Below, one piece after another: positions 52,213-60,451 of a DNA stretch of 64,000 nucleotides. The DNA is from Streptomyces sp. NBC_00582 (GTDB taxonomy: Bacteria; Actinomycetota; Actinomycetes; Streptomycetales; Streptomycetaceae), in assembly GCF_036345155.1 (NCBI RefSeq), contig NZ_CP107772.1, positions 310,001-374,000 on the forward strand, in the 5' to 3' direction. A model generated the notes under the pieces. It had not been told where the DNA came from. It searched no databases and worked only from the letters and a program-made list of their open reading frames with translations. Each line of letters starts with the position of its first letter. Positions within the stretch are counted from its first letter, which is position 1. Both the position numbers and the translations under genes were made by a program.

Positions 52213-54018
52213 TCACTCGCCCTGGGCCAGTTCCCAGTCCAGGCTCAGGGACCGCTCGCGGGACAGGGACAGCGCCCCTGCCACGAAGGCCTCGCGGGTG
52301 TACTCCTGGGAGCCCCGGACGCCGCGGCGGCGGACGGAAACCGTGCCGTCGGTCAGTTCTCGTTCGCCCAGGACGGCGAGGTAGGGCACCTTCTCGGCCT
52401 GGACGGCGCGGATGCGGGCGCCGAGGGTGCCGTCCGGACGGATCACCTCGGCCCGCAGGCCGTCCCTGACGAGACGCTCCGCCCAGGCGGTGGCCTCGGT
52501 CTCCTGGTCCTTGGAGACCGGCAGGACGGCGATCTGGACGGGGGCCAGCCAAAGAGGGAAGGCGCCGGCATACAGCTCGATGAGATGCGCCACCATGCGT
52601 TCCATGGTGCTCAGGACGCCCCGGTGGATGATGACGGGCCGCTTGCGCACGCCGCCCGGGCCCACGTACTCCAGGCCGAAGCGGTCGGGCAGGTGGAAGT
52701 CCACTTGGATGGTCGAGAGCGTCTCCTCGCGGCCGAGCAGGTCGGGAAGCTGGATGTCGAGCTTGGGACCGTAGAACGCGGCCTCACCGGGAGCCTCACG
52801 GAAGGGCAGACCGAGGTCGATCAGGCAGTCGCGGATGGTCTCTTCGGCCCGGGCCCACAGGGCGTCGTCGGCGACGTACTTCTCGGAGGTGCCCTCTGCG
52901 TCGCGGAGCGAGAGCCGGTAGTGGTGGTTGGTGATGCCGAGGGTGCGGTAGCAGCGCTCGATGAGGTCCAGGACGCGCGCGAATTCGTCTCCCACCTGCT
53001 CGGGAGTGCAGAAGACATGGGCGTCGTTGAGGGTCATGGCCCTCACCCGGCTGAGGCCGCCCACCACGCCGGAGCGTTCGTAGCGGTACATCGTGCCCAA
53101 CTCGGCCAAGCGGTAGGGAAGTTCGCGGTAGCTGTGGTCGGCGGTGGCGAACAGCGTGATGTGGTGGGGGCAGTTCATGGGGCGCAGGACCAGTTCCTCG
53201 CCGGCGACGCCCATGACCGGGAACATGTCCTCGTGGTAGTGCGCCCAGTGGCCGGATCGTTCGTACAGGGAGCGCTTGGCCAGTTGAGGGGTGACGACGT
53301 GCTGGTAGCCGGCGACGCGTTCCTCCTCGGCTATCCAGTTCTCCAGTTGACGGCGGATCACGGTGCCGCGTGGCAGCCACAGGGGCAGGCCAGCGCCGAT
53401 GTCGTCGCTGACGGTGAAGATACGAAGCTCCCGGCCGAGCCTGCGGTGGTCGCGGGCGCGGGCCTCTGCGAGCCGTTCCTTGTGCGTGCGCAACTCCTTC
53501 GCGGTGCCGAAGGCCCAGCCGCTGATGCGGGTCAGCATCTGGTTGTCCGCGGAACCCTGCCAGTACGCGCCGCTGACGGCCGCGGGTTCCACCGCGGACG
53601 GCGAGGGGAAGGGGGCGCCGGCTGTTTCCTGCGCGGGAGTGAGGGCCGGTTCCTGCCCGGTAGCGCCGACCGTGACGGCGGCCTCGAGGACGGCGAAGTC
53701 GCCGCGCCGACGGAGGGTGACCGGGTGGTCCGGATCCAGCGCCGCCAGCAGCTGCCTCTGCAGCGGCTGGTCGACGAGCAGGGCTGTGGCCTCCGAGCGG
53801 GAGACGGTCAGTGCGGGGGCGGGGCCCTCCGCGGCCACCTTGCGGATCTCCACGCCGACCGCGTCCAGCAGGCCGGCAGGGGCCTCGGGCAGGACCGCGT
53901 CGAAGCGGAAGCCGTCCGTGGTCAGGCCGCCGGAGCCGAGGACGGCACCGGGCCACAGGCGGGTGAGGGTTTCAGCCAGGAGATATGCGGCCTCGATGCG
54001 GGTGTACTGCGCTGACAT
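52213..54018 (-). CDS. Threonyl-tRNA synthetase paralog, no TGS domain and inactivated editing domain
   Basis: A 601-aa ThrRS relative. The catalytic core is intact: RPMNCPHHITLF, LNDAHVFC and IIHRGVLSTMERM keep the Cys and two His zinc ligands. The C-terminal anticodon-binding domain (VQIAVLPVSKDQETEATAWA) is present. The TGS domain is missing and the N2 editing domain is altered: the HxxxH position reads IEAAY and the usual CxxxH segment is absent. Such an enzyme could not clear mischarged Ser-tRNA, so a housekeeping role is unlikely. A biosynthetic or self-resistance role, as for ObaO- or BorO-type ThrRS, is plausible. Confidence 0.85.
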   Translation of the reverse strand: MSAQYTRIEAAYLLAETLTRLWPGAVLGSGGLTTDGFRFDAVLPEAPAGLLDAVGVEIRKVAAEGPAPALTVSRSEATALLVDQPLQRQLLAALDPDHPVTLRRRGDFAVLEAAVTVGATGQEPALTPAQETAGAPFPSPSAVEPAAVSGAYWQGSADNQMLTRISGWAFGTAKELRTHKERLAEARARDHRRLGRELRIFTVSDDIGAGLPLWLPRGTVIRRQLENWIAEEERVAGYQHVVTPQLAKRSLYERSGHWAHYHEDMFPVMGVAGEELVLRPMNCPHHITLFATADHSYRELPYRLAELGTMYRYERSGVVGGLSRVRAMTLNDAHVFCTPEQVGDEFARVLDLIERCYRTLGITNHHYRLSLRDAEGTSEKYVADDALWARAEETIRDCLIDLGLPFREAPGEAAFYGPKLDIQLPDLLGREETLSTIQVDFHLPDRFGLEYVGPGGVRKRPVIIHRGVLSTMERMVAHLIELYAGAFPLWLAPVQIAVLPVSKDQETEATAWAERLVRDGLRAEVIRPDGTLGARIRAVQAEKVPYLAVLGERELTDGTVSVRRRGVRGSQEYTREAFVAGALSLSRERSLSLDWELAQGE

Positions 54019-54055
54019 GGGCGTTCTTCCTCCGGGTCGGACAAGCGGGCGGGGA

Positions 54056-54898
54056 CTACTTGCAGCCGAAGCCGGCGTCGACGGGAAGGGTCGTGCCGGT
54101 GACGTAGCGGGCTTGGTCCGACACCAGCCAGCAGACGGCGTTGGTGACGTCGGACGGCTGCAGGACCGGGCAGCTGGCCAGCGGGAAGAACGCGCCGTAG
54201 AGGTCGCCCAGCCTCTGCAGACTGTCCGGGTAGAGGTCACCGAGTGCGGCGCTGAGGGGTGATTCGACGACGTTCGGCGCGATGGCGTTGGCCCGCACCC
54301 CGTGCGGGCCGAGTTCCAGGGCGAGCGACTTGGTCAGGCCGACGAGTCCGTGCTTGGCCGCGGTGTAGTGGGCCTGGTCGGGCATGCCGACGACGGCCGC
54401 TCCGGAGGCGATGTTGACGATGGAGCCCCGCCGCGCCTCGATCATGCCGGGCACGACCTCGCGGCTGCACAGGAAGGCGCCGGTCAGGCACACCTCGACG
54501 ACCTGGTTCCACTGGTCCAGGGACATCGCATGAACGGGTACGAGCGAGGTGACGCCAGCGTTGTTGACGAGGATGTCGACGGTGCCGAAGGCGGCGCGGA
54601 TCTTGTCGAAGGCGCCGCTCACGGCGTCCTGGGAGCGGATGTCGCAGGGCAGGACCAGCACCTGCTCGGAGATCTCCCGCAGCTGCGCCTCGGCCGCGGC
54701 CAGGTCGTCCGGGCCGCTCAGCGCGTACGGCACGGCGGACAGGTCGCCGCCGATGTCGAGGACGGCGACGGCCGCCCCGGCGGCGGCGAAGGCGCGGGCG
54801 TGGGAGAGCCCCTGGCCGCGGGCGCCGCCGGTCACGACCGCGACGCGGCCCCGGAAGTCGTAGGCCATGGGAGCCGGGGAAGCCAGGGAATCTGTCAC
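54056..54898 (-). CDS. Mycofactocin-coupled-type short-chain dehydrogenase
   Basis: A 280-aa SDR. The nucleotide loop is GGARGQGLSHARAFAAAGA, the GQG-SHA pattern typical of mycofactocin-associated SDRs that keep NADH bound. An insertion follows beta-2 (DIGGDLSAVPYALSGPDDLA), also typical of that group. Active-site residues are seen in IVNIASGAA and HYTAAKHGLVGL (Tyr-x-x-x-Lys). In this group electrons leave the trapped nicotinamide to mycofactocin. It is divergent from mftA across 137 bp and lies in one unit with the ThrRS-like gene. Confidence 0.87.
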   Translation of the reverse strand: MTDSLASPAPMAYDFRGRVAVVTGGARGQGLSHARAFAAAGAAVAVLDIGGDLSAVPYALSGPDDLAAAEAQLREISEQVLVLPCDIRSQDAVSGAFDKIRAAFGTVDILVNNAGVTSLVPVHAMSLDQWNQVVEVCLTGAFLCSREVVPGMIEARRGSIVNIASGAAVVGMPDQAHYTAAKHGLVGLTKSLALELGPHGVRANAIAPNVVESPLSAALGDLYPDSLQRLGDLYGAFFPLASCPVLQPSDVTNAVCWLVSDQARYVTGTTLPVDAGFGCK

Positions 54899-54958
54899 GG
54901 TCGTTCCTTTCGTCTGCCGACGGGCACCTCGCCGTCGGAATCATATGCGAGCCCATTT

Positions 54959-54986
54959 GTGACACAGCTTATTGACTTACGTCAAT
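54959..54986. promoter_or_regulatory. Shared cluster motif, copy 3, and palindrome between SDR and mftA
   Basis: On the minus strand 54978-54959 reads AAGTCAATAAGCTGTGTCAC, fitting AGTCAA-N8-TGTCA. Overlapping it is ATTGACTTACGTCAAT (54971-54986), a 6-bp dyad with a 4-bp spacer. It lies about 60-80 bp upstream of both divergent starts. Confidence 0.6.
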
Positions 54987-55035
54987 TATATCTGTCTAAT
55001 TTTGAGACGCATACGGTGGATCGGAAAGGACCGGC

Positions 55036-55167
55036 ATGGACGGCAACCAGGACCCAACCCAGCGGCCGATCCCGGCGCAGACCGTCGGGGAGGCCGACGA
55101 GGAGCTGCACCTGGAGGAAGTGCTGCTCACCGAGATCTCGATCGACGGGATGTGCGGTGTCTACTGA
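55036..55167 (+). CDS. mftA: Mycofactocin precursor peptide MftA
   Basis: A 43-aa peptide starting at ATG 55036. It has an acidic middle (EADEELHLEE) and ends in the invariant mycofactocin core IDGMCGVY. MftC decarboxylates the final Tyr and links it to Val; MftE then frees that unit. The coding sequence overlaps the following radical SAM gene by 11 bp in another frame. The C-terminal tail is identical in pattern to canonical MftA, so the same first chemical steps are expected. The leader is of normal length. Confidence 0.93.
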   Translation: MDGNQDPTQRPIPAQTVGEADEELHLEEVLLTEISIDGMCGVY

Positions 55168-56374
55168 GTCCCGCGTCTTCCGCCCGGAGTCCTTCGGTGC
55201 ACTCGCCTACGACCATCGAGCCCGCCGCCTGACGCTGCTGCGGGACCCGACACGCGTCGGCGCGGCGCCCGAAACACTCGACGGCGTTCTGGCCGCCGGG
55301 CTGTCCGCACCCGTCTGTCTGTCCTGGGAGTGGACCTACGGCTGCAACCTCGCCTGCGTGCACTGCCTGTCCTCCTCAGGCCGGGCCGACGCCCGCGAAC
55401 TGAGCACCGAGCAGCTGTGCACGGTCGCCTCAGAGCTCGCGGCGGCCGGTGTCTTCTACGTCAACGTGGGCGGCGGCGAGCCCATGACCCGTCCCGACTT
55501 CTTCGAGGTACTGGAGCACACCCTCGCCACCGGCATGGGCGTGAAGTTCTCCACCAACGGCACCCTGCTCACCCGCGCGGCGGCCGCCCGTCTCGCCGCG
55601 CTGCCCCGGCTGGACGTGCAGATCAGCCTGGACGGTGCGGACGCCGCCACCAACGACGCCGTGCGGGGCCGCGGCTCCTGGCGGGCGGCCGGCCGCGCCA
55701 TGAGCCGACTCGCGGAGGCGGGCCTCACCGACTTCAAGATCAGCACGGTCGTCACGCGGCACAACGCAGGGCAGCTCGATGCGTACGAGCGGCTCGCCGA
55801 AGAACACGGGGCGGTCCTGCGGGTGACCCGGCTGCGTCCCTCGGGCCGTGGGCAGGACTCCTGGGCCGTGCTGCGGCCGACGCAGGAGCAGCAGCGCACG
55901 GTGCACCGCTGGCTCGCCGAGCGGCCGCAGGTGCTGACCGCCGACTCCTTCTTCCACCTCTCCGCGCTCGGGCAGGCCCTGCCGGGTCTGGGCCGGTGCG
56001 GCGCGGGGCGGCTGGTCTGCCTCATCGACCCGATCGGCGACGTCTACGCCTGTCCCTTCGCCCTGCACGAGGAGTTCCGGGCCGGATCGCTCCTGAACGA
56101 GGGCGGTTTCCTGCGGGTGTGGCGCGAAGCCGAACTGTTCCGCCGGCTGCGCGCCCCGCAGCCGGCCGGTGCCTGTGCCGACTGCCCGTCACTGTCGGTG
56201 TGCGGCAGCGGCTGCATGGCCGCGAAATTCTTCACCGGGCTGCCCATGGACGGCCCCGACCCCGAATGCGTCCACGGGCACGGCGACACCCTGCTCGCGT
56301 CCGCCGTCCCGCCCACCGGGGCCCCGGACCACGGACGGGTCCCGCGCAGCCTGCTGCCGCTGGTGACACGGTGA
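55157..56374 (+). CDS. mftC: Radical SAM peptide maturase MftC with a shortened N-terminal MftB-like part
   Basis: A 405-aa protein from GTG 55157. The radical SAM cluster is TYGCNLACVHCLSSSG (CxxxCxxC near residue 62), followed by YVNVGGGEPMTRPDF. The SPASM-type cysteines occur in CGAGRLVCLIDPIGDVYACP, CADCPSLSVCGSGCM and PDPECVHGHG. Before the core, FRPESFGALAYDHRARRLTL matches the beta-hairpin of MftB, the precursor-binding RRE normally encoded separately as a protein of about 100 aa; its helices seem missing. No separate mftB is present. The product thus looks like a reduced MftB-MftC fusion. Confidence 0.88.
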   Translation: MSTESRVFRPESFGALAYDHRARRLTLLRDPTRVGAAPETLDGVLAAGLSAPVCLSWEWTYGCNLACVHCLSSSGRADARELSTEQLCTVASELAAAGVFYVNVGGGEPMTRPDFFEVLEHTLATGMGVKFSTNGTLLTRAAAARLAALPRLDVQISLDGADAATNDAVRGRGSWRAAGRAMSRLAEAGLTDFKISTVVTRHNAGQLDAYERLAEEHGAVLRVTRLRPSGRGQDSWAVLRPTQEQQRTVHRWLAERPQVLTADSFFHLSALGQALPGLGRCGAGRLVCLIDPIGDVYACPFALHEEFRAGSLLNEGGFLRVWREAELFRRLRAPQPAGACADCPSLSVCGSGCMAAKFFTGLPMDGPDPECVHGHGDTLLASAVPPTGAPDHGRVPRSLLPLVTR

Positions 56375-58293
56375 GCGCGGCGCCCCCGGGCCACGGCGCG
56401 CTGACGACGCCCCTGCGCCTCGCCGGCCGGACCCTGCCCGGCCGGATCGTCTTCGGGCCGCACGCCACCAACCTGTGCGCCGACCGGCGCTTCACCGACC
56501 GCTCCGTCGCCTACTACGCGCGCCGCGCTGCCGGCGGCTGCGGCCTCGTTGTCACGGAGGAGGCGTCGGTGCTGCCCGGCGACCGTCCCTACGAGCGGGC
56601 GCCGCTGGCCGAGCGGTGCGGTCCAGGGTGGGCGGCCGTCGCGGACGCCGTGCACGGCGAGGGCGCCGTGTGCGTCGCCGCGCTCGGCCACTCCGGCAGC
56701 CAGGGCTCCTCCGGCTGGGGCACCGACGCACTGTGGGCGCCGTCCCCGGTGCCCCAGGTGGGCACGCACGAGATGCCGTACGCCATGGAGCCCGCCGACG
56801 TCGCCGATCTGGTCGACGCATTCCGGCGGGCGGCGGTCGTAGCGGTGGACGCCGGCTGCGACGGGGTGGAACTCAACGCGGGCCAGCACAGCCTCCTTCG
56901 CCAGTTCCTCTCCGGCCTGACCAACCACCGCGACGATGCCTACGGGCGGGACCGGGCTCTCCTGCTGTGCGAGGTTGTCGCCGCCGTGCGCCGGGTCCTG
57001 CCCGGGCGGATCCTCGGGCTGCGGCTGTGCGCCGACGAGCTTGCACCCTGGGCCGGGATCACCCCGGCCGACGGCATCGACCTCGCCGTCAGGCTGGCCG
57101 ACGAGGCGGACTATCTCGTGGTGGTCCGGGGCAGCGCGCTCTCCGAGAGCGCCACCCGGCCAGCCATGCACGAGCCTCCGGGCTTCAACCGGGAGTTGTG
57201 CCGCGCCGTACGCGCGGCGGTGGCGGGCCGTGTCCCCGTCGTGCTGCAGGGTTCAGTGGTGGAGCCCGCCATGGCCGCGCACGCCCTGGAGCACGGAGTC
57301 TGCGACGCCGTGGAGATGACCCGCGCCCTCCTCGCCGATCCCGATCTGCCCCGCAAGGCCGCGCAGGGTCTGCCGCCTCGTCCCTGCGTACTGTGCAATC
57401 AGCGGTGCCAGGTACGGGATCACCGCGGGGTTCCGGTGTCCTGCGCGGTGGAGCCGGGGACGGGACGGGAGGGGACCGGGGGCGGCTGGCCGAGCCCGCC
57501 GCCTCGGGACATCACGGTTGTGGGCGGTGGACCGGCGGGGCTTGAGGCCGCGCGCGTCGCCGCGCTGCGCGGTCACCGGGTCGTCGTACGAGAACGACTG
57601 TCCCGCACAGGAGGCGCCTTGCGGGTCGCCGCACGGGCGCCCGGACGGGAGCGGTGGGGCGTCTTCGCGGACTGGCTGGAGACGGAATGCCGACGGCTCG
57701 GCGTACGCGTCGAGACCGGCCGGGCAGGCCCGGCGGGCAACAGCAGCGGAAGCGCGCAGCGCGTCCTCGCCGTCGGCGGCGGGCCCGGTCCCGCACCGAT
57801 CACGCCTGCCGAGGGCCTTTGCGTGCTCTCGCCCCGGGACATCCACACCGCGCAGGCGCTGCCGGCGGGAGAAGCCGTCGTCTGGGATCCGCTCGGTGGC
57901 GCCGTCGCGATCGCGGTGGCGCTGGCCCTGGCCGCGCGGCCGGACGCGCCGCAGGTCGTGTTCCTCACACCGGACGGGGTCGTCGGGCAGGCCCTGGGCG
58001 TCACCGGCGAACTCGTGGCGGCGACCGAGCAGTTGCACGCCGCAGGCGTGCGGGTGGTGACGTACATCCGCCCGGTGGCCGCCGACCCCGGCACTCTGCG
58101 CTGCGAGGATGTCCACACCGGTGAGCAACTGAGCCTTCCCTGTGCCGTGTTCGTCGACTGCGGGCCCGAGCTTCCCCGTCCCTGCGCCGGTACGGGCGTG
58201 GTCGTCGGAGACGCGGTCGCCCCCCGCACCGTCTACCAAGCGGTGCTGGACGCCCGTCGTGCGGTCCTCGGCCTCGAGGCGGGACACCCGTGA
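56371..58293 (+). CDS. Mycofactocin-system FadH/OYE-family oxidoreductase (first copy)
   Basis: A 640-aa FMN/4Fe-4S/FAD enzyme like 2,4-dienoyl-CoA reductase. The FMN barrel contains IVFGPHATNLCADRRFTDRS and VCVAALGHSGSQGSSGWGTD. The cluster cysteines lie in PCVLCNQRCQVRDHR and SCAVEP, and the dinucleotide domain starts ITVVGGGPAGLEAARVAALR. Two related FadH/OYE families are known beside mycofactocin genes in some actinobacteria, with unknown reaction. The GTG start overlaps the mftC stop (GTGA), so it is translated with it. It may supply a redox step otherwise done by MftD. Confidence 0.88.
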   Translation: MSAAPPGHGALTTPLRLAGRTLPGRIVFGPHATNLCADRRFTDRSVAYYARRAAGGCGLVVTEEASVLPGDRPYERAPLAERCGPGWAAVADAVHGEGAVCVAALGHSGSQGSSGWGTDALWAPSPVPQVGTHEMPYAMEPADVADLVDAFRRAAVVAVDAGCDGVELNAGQHSLLRQFLSGLTNHRDDAYGRDRALLLCEVVAAVRRVLPGRILGLRLCADELAPWAGITPADGIDLAVRLADEADYLVVVRGSALSESATRPAMHEPPGFNRELCRAVRAAVAGRVPVVLQGSVVEPAMAAHALEHGVCDAVEMTRALLADPDLPRKAAQGLPPRPCVLCNQRCQVRDHRGVPVSCAVEPGTGREGTGGGWPSPPPRDITVVGGGPAGLEAARVAALRGHRVVVRERLSRTGGALRVAARAPGRERWGVFADWLETECRRLGVRVETGRAGPAGNSSGSAQRVLAVGGGPGPAPITPAEGLCVLSPRDIHTAQALPAGEAVVWDPLGGAVAIAVALALAARPDAPQVVFLTPDGVVGQALGVTGELVAATEQLHAAGVRVVTYIRPVAADPGTLRCEDVHTGEQLSLPCAVFVDCGPELPRPCAGTGVVVGDAVAPRTVYQAVLDARRAVLGLEAGHP

Positions 58294-60248
58294 CCGGCGC
58301 GGTGACACCGCCGTACCCCACGCTGTTCAGCCCTGTGCGGCTGGGCCCGCTGGAGGTGCCGAACCGGCTGGTCTTCCCGGCGCACCTGACCAACCTCGCC
58401 CAGGACAATCTGCCGAGCGCCGCGCACACCGCCTACTACGAGGCTCGGGCGGCGGGCGGTGTGGGCCTGATCATCATGGAGGACCAGTCCGTACACCCGA
58501 CCGACCTGGCGTATGCCCGCGCCGTGCACGCTCACCGGCCCGAGGTGATCCAGGGGTACACGGCCATCACGCGGGCCGTGCACCGGCACGGCGCGCGCAT
58601 CGTGGCGCAGCTCGGGCACAACGGTGCGCAGGGTGGCAGCGGTTTCCCCGGACGGCCGCTGTGGGCACCCTCGCCGCTGGCGGACCCGGCCTTCCGGGAG
58701 GTGCCGTACGCGATGGGCCCTCGGGAGATCGACGAGTTGGTGACCGCGTTCGCCCGGGCCGCACGGCACTGTGCCGAGGGCGGCTTCGACGGGATCGAGC
58801 TGCAGGCGAGCCACTCATCGGTGCTGCGCGCCTTCCTGTCTCCGCTGACCAACCTGCGCGGCGACGGCTACGGCGGCGGACTGCGGGCCCGGGCCCGGCT
58901 GCTCCTGGAGGTCGCCGGGGCCGTCCGGGAGACGGTCGGATCCGCTCTGGCGGTGGGGGTGCGGTTGTGCGGGGACGAGTTCGCGGACGGCGGCCTCACC
59001 CTGGACGACGCCGTCGCCACGGCCCGCCTGCTGGCCGAGGCGGGCACGGTGGACTACCTCAACACCTCCCTCGGTGTGGCCACCACCCACCTGGAGGCCG
59101 TGGAACCGTCCATGCACGTCGCCCCCGGCTACGCCCTGCACGTCTCCGCCGCGATCCGCCGGGCCGTTGACCTGCCGGTGGTCGGGGTCGGCCGGATCCG
59201 GCATCCGGCGCACGCCGAGCGGGCGCTGGCGCAGGGCGACTGCGATCTGGTCGGCATCGTGCGCGGCCAGATCGCAGACCCCGACTTCGGCCGCAAGGCG
59301 CGTGCGGGGCATGCGGCGACGATCCGAACCTGTCTGTCCTGCAATCAGGAGTGCGCTGGCCGCGTGGGGCTCGATCGGACCATCGCCTGTGTCGTCAACC
59401 CACAGGCGGGCCGGGAGTCGTGCCCGTCCGTCCCGCCGTCCCGGGCATCGCGCCGGGTGCTGGTCGTCGGTGCCGGGCCCGCCGGGCTGGCCGCCGCCGA
59501 GGAGGCCGCGGTCCGGGGGCACCGAGTGACTGTCGTGGAGCGGGAGCGGGAGCCCGGCGGACTCGTCCGTTATGCCGCACGCCTGCCCGGCCGTGCGGAG
59601 TTCGGCGACCTCGTACGGGACCAGCTGCGCGCGCTGCGCGGCTTGCGCGTGGAGATCCTCACCGCTACGGAGGCGACCCCGGAACTCGTCGGCGCGGCCG
59701 ACTGGGACGCCGTGGTGATGGCCACCGGCGGGCGCCCGGCGCCCGCCGCCTGGGCGCCCGCCGACGACGCGCGGATCGTGCCGTTGCGCGCGGTGCTGAG
59801 TGGGGCGGTCCGGCCCGCCGGGCGCGTCGTGCTGGTCGACGAGGTCGCCTTCCACCAGGCCTCCGGCACGGCGGAACTGCTGGCCGCGCACGGCTGCCAC
59901 GTCACCTTGGCCACACCCGACTTCCAGGCCTCCGGCGGCCTCGGGCTCACGCTGGACCTTCCCGGCTGGCGCATCCGGGCCGCACGGGCCGGCATCGCTG
60001 TGCGGACGGCTGTAGTGCCGACCGGAATGTCCGCGGACGGAATCCGGCTTCTGCACTACCTCAGCGGGGCGGCGGTGGAGGAACCGGCCGACTGGGTGGT
60101 CCTTGCCACCCCTGAGCTCCCGGACGACCACCTGTACCGGACGGCCCTGCCCCAGAGGCCGACCCTGCTCCGAGCCGGTGACTGCGTCGCCCCGCGCCGT
60201 GCGGACGCCGCCGTACGAGAGGGCCAAAGGGCGGGACAGCACGTCTGA
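58290..60248 (+). CDS. Mycofactocin-system FadH/OYE-family oxidoreductase (second copy)
   Basis: A 652-aa paralog of the preceding gene. It begins PPYPTLFSPVRLGPLEVPNR, has QLGHNGAQGGSGF in the barrel, CLSCNQECAGRVGL plus CVVNPQ for the 4Fe-4S cluster and VLVVGAGPAGLAAAEEAAVR for FAD. The two copies differ in the barrel substrate region (GHSGSQG versus GHNGAQG), suggesting distinct roles or a heteromeric enzyme. It overlaps the first copy by 4 bp and ends the mft plus-strand operon; two tandem hairpins follow. Confidence 0.88.
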   Translation: MTGAVTPPYPTLFSPVRLGPLEVPNRLVFPAHLTNLAQDNLPSAAHTAYYEARAAGGVGLIIMEDQSVHPTDLAYARAVHAHRPEVIQGYTAITRAVHRHGARIVAQLGHNGAQGGSGFPGRPLWAPSPLADPAFREVPYAMGPREIDELVTAFARAARHCAEGGFDGIELQASHSSVLRAFLSPLTNLRGDGYGGGLRARARLLLEVAGAVRETVGSALAVGVRLCGDEFADGGLTLDDAVATARLLAEAGTVDYLNTSLGVATTHLEAVEPSMHVAPGYALHVSAAIRRAVDLPVVGVGRIRHPAHAERALAQGDCDLVGIVRGQIADPDFGRKARAGHAATIRTCLSCNQECAGRVGLDRTIACVVNPQAGRESCPSVPPSRASRRVLVVGAGPAGLAAAEEAAVRGHRVTVVEREREPGGLVRYAARLPGRAEFGDLVRDQLRALRGLRVEILTATEATPELVGAADWDAVVMATGGRPAPAAWAPADDARIVPLRAVLSGAVRPAGRVVLVDEVAFHQASGTAELLAAHGCHVTLATPDFQASGGLGLTLDLPGWRIRAARAGIAVRTAVVPTGMSADGIRLLHYLSGAAVEEPADWVVLATPELPDDHLYRTALPQRPTLLRAGDCVAPRRADAAVREGQRAGQHV

Positions 60249-60280
60249 GCCGCGCTCCTGCGGGAGAGCGACACATACCC

Positions 60281-60330
60281 GGCCTCCTTCATTTCCCGCC
60301 ACGGGCTTGCCGTGGGAGACGAAGGAGGCC
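60281..60330. terminator. Terminator hairpin 1 (first of two tandem hairpins)
   Basis: GGCCTCCTTC (60281-60290) pairs with GAAGGAGGCC (60321-60330); inside, CCACGG and CCGTGG enclose GCTTG. It lies 33 bp after the second OYE stop. Confidence 0.85.
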
Positions 60331-60378
60331 GAGGGCGCGCAGCCACGCCGTGGCCACGCGCTCGCCACCAGCACAAGA

Positions 60379-60427
60379 CCTCCTCCGTCTCCCACCGCGG
60401 GCTTGCCGTGGGGGAAGACGGAGGAGG
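60379..60427. terminator. Terminator hairpin 2, near-copy of hairpin 1
   Basis: CCTCCTCCGTC (60379-60389) pairs with GACGGAGGAGG (60417-60427) and shares the GGGCTTGCCGTGGG inner part with hairpin 1. It lies 24 bp beyond the DegT stop and so serves the minus-strand unit. Confidence 0.85.
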
Positions 60428-60451
60428 CCGATGCAGGTGACTGCACCCTGG

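Noticed and set aside
54302..55156. Extension of the radical SAM frame upstream to 54302
   Set aside because: It would run antisense through the SDR and across the mftA promoter. The GTG at 55157 fits the family start and the overlap with mftA.
56371..60248. The two OYE/FadH genes as ordinary 2,4-dienoyl-CoA reductases
   Set aside because: Their 4-bp overlaps with the mftC fusion and with each other, and the known association of this subfamily with mycofactocin loci, make a fatty-acid role less likely.
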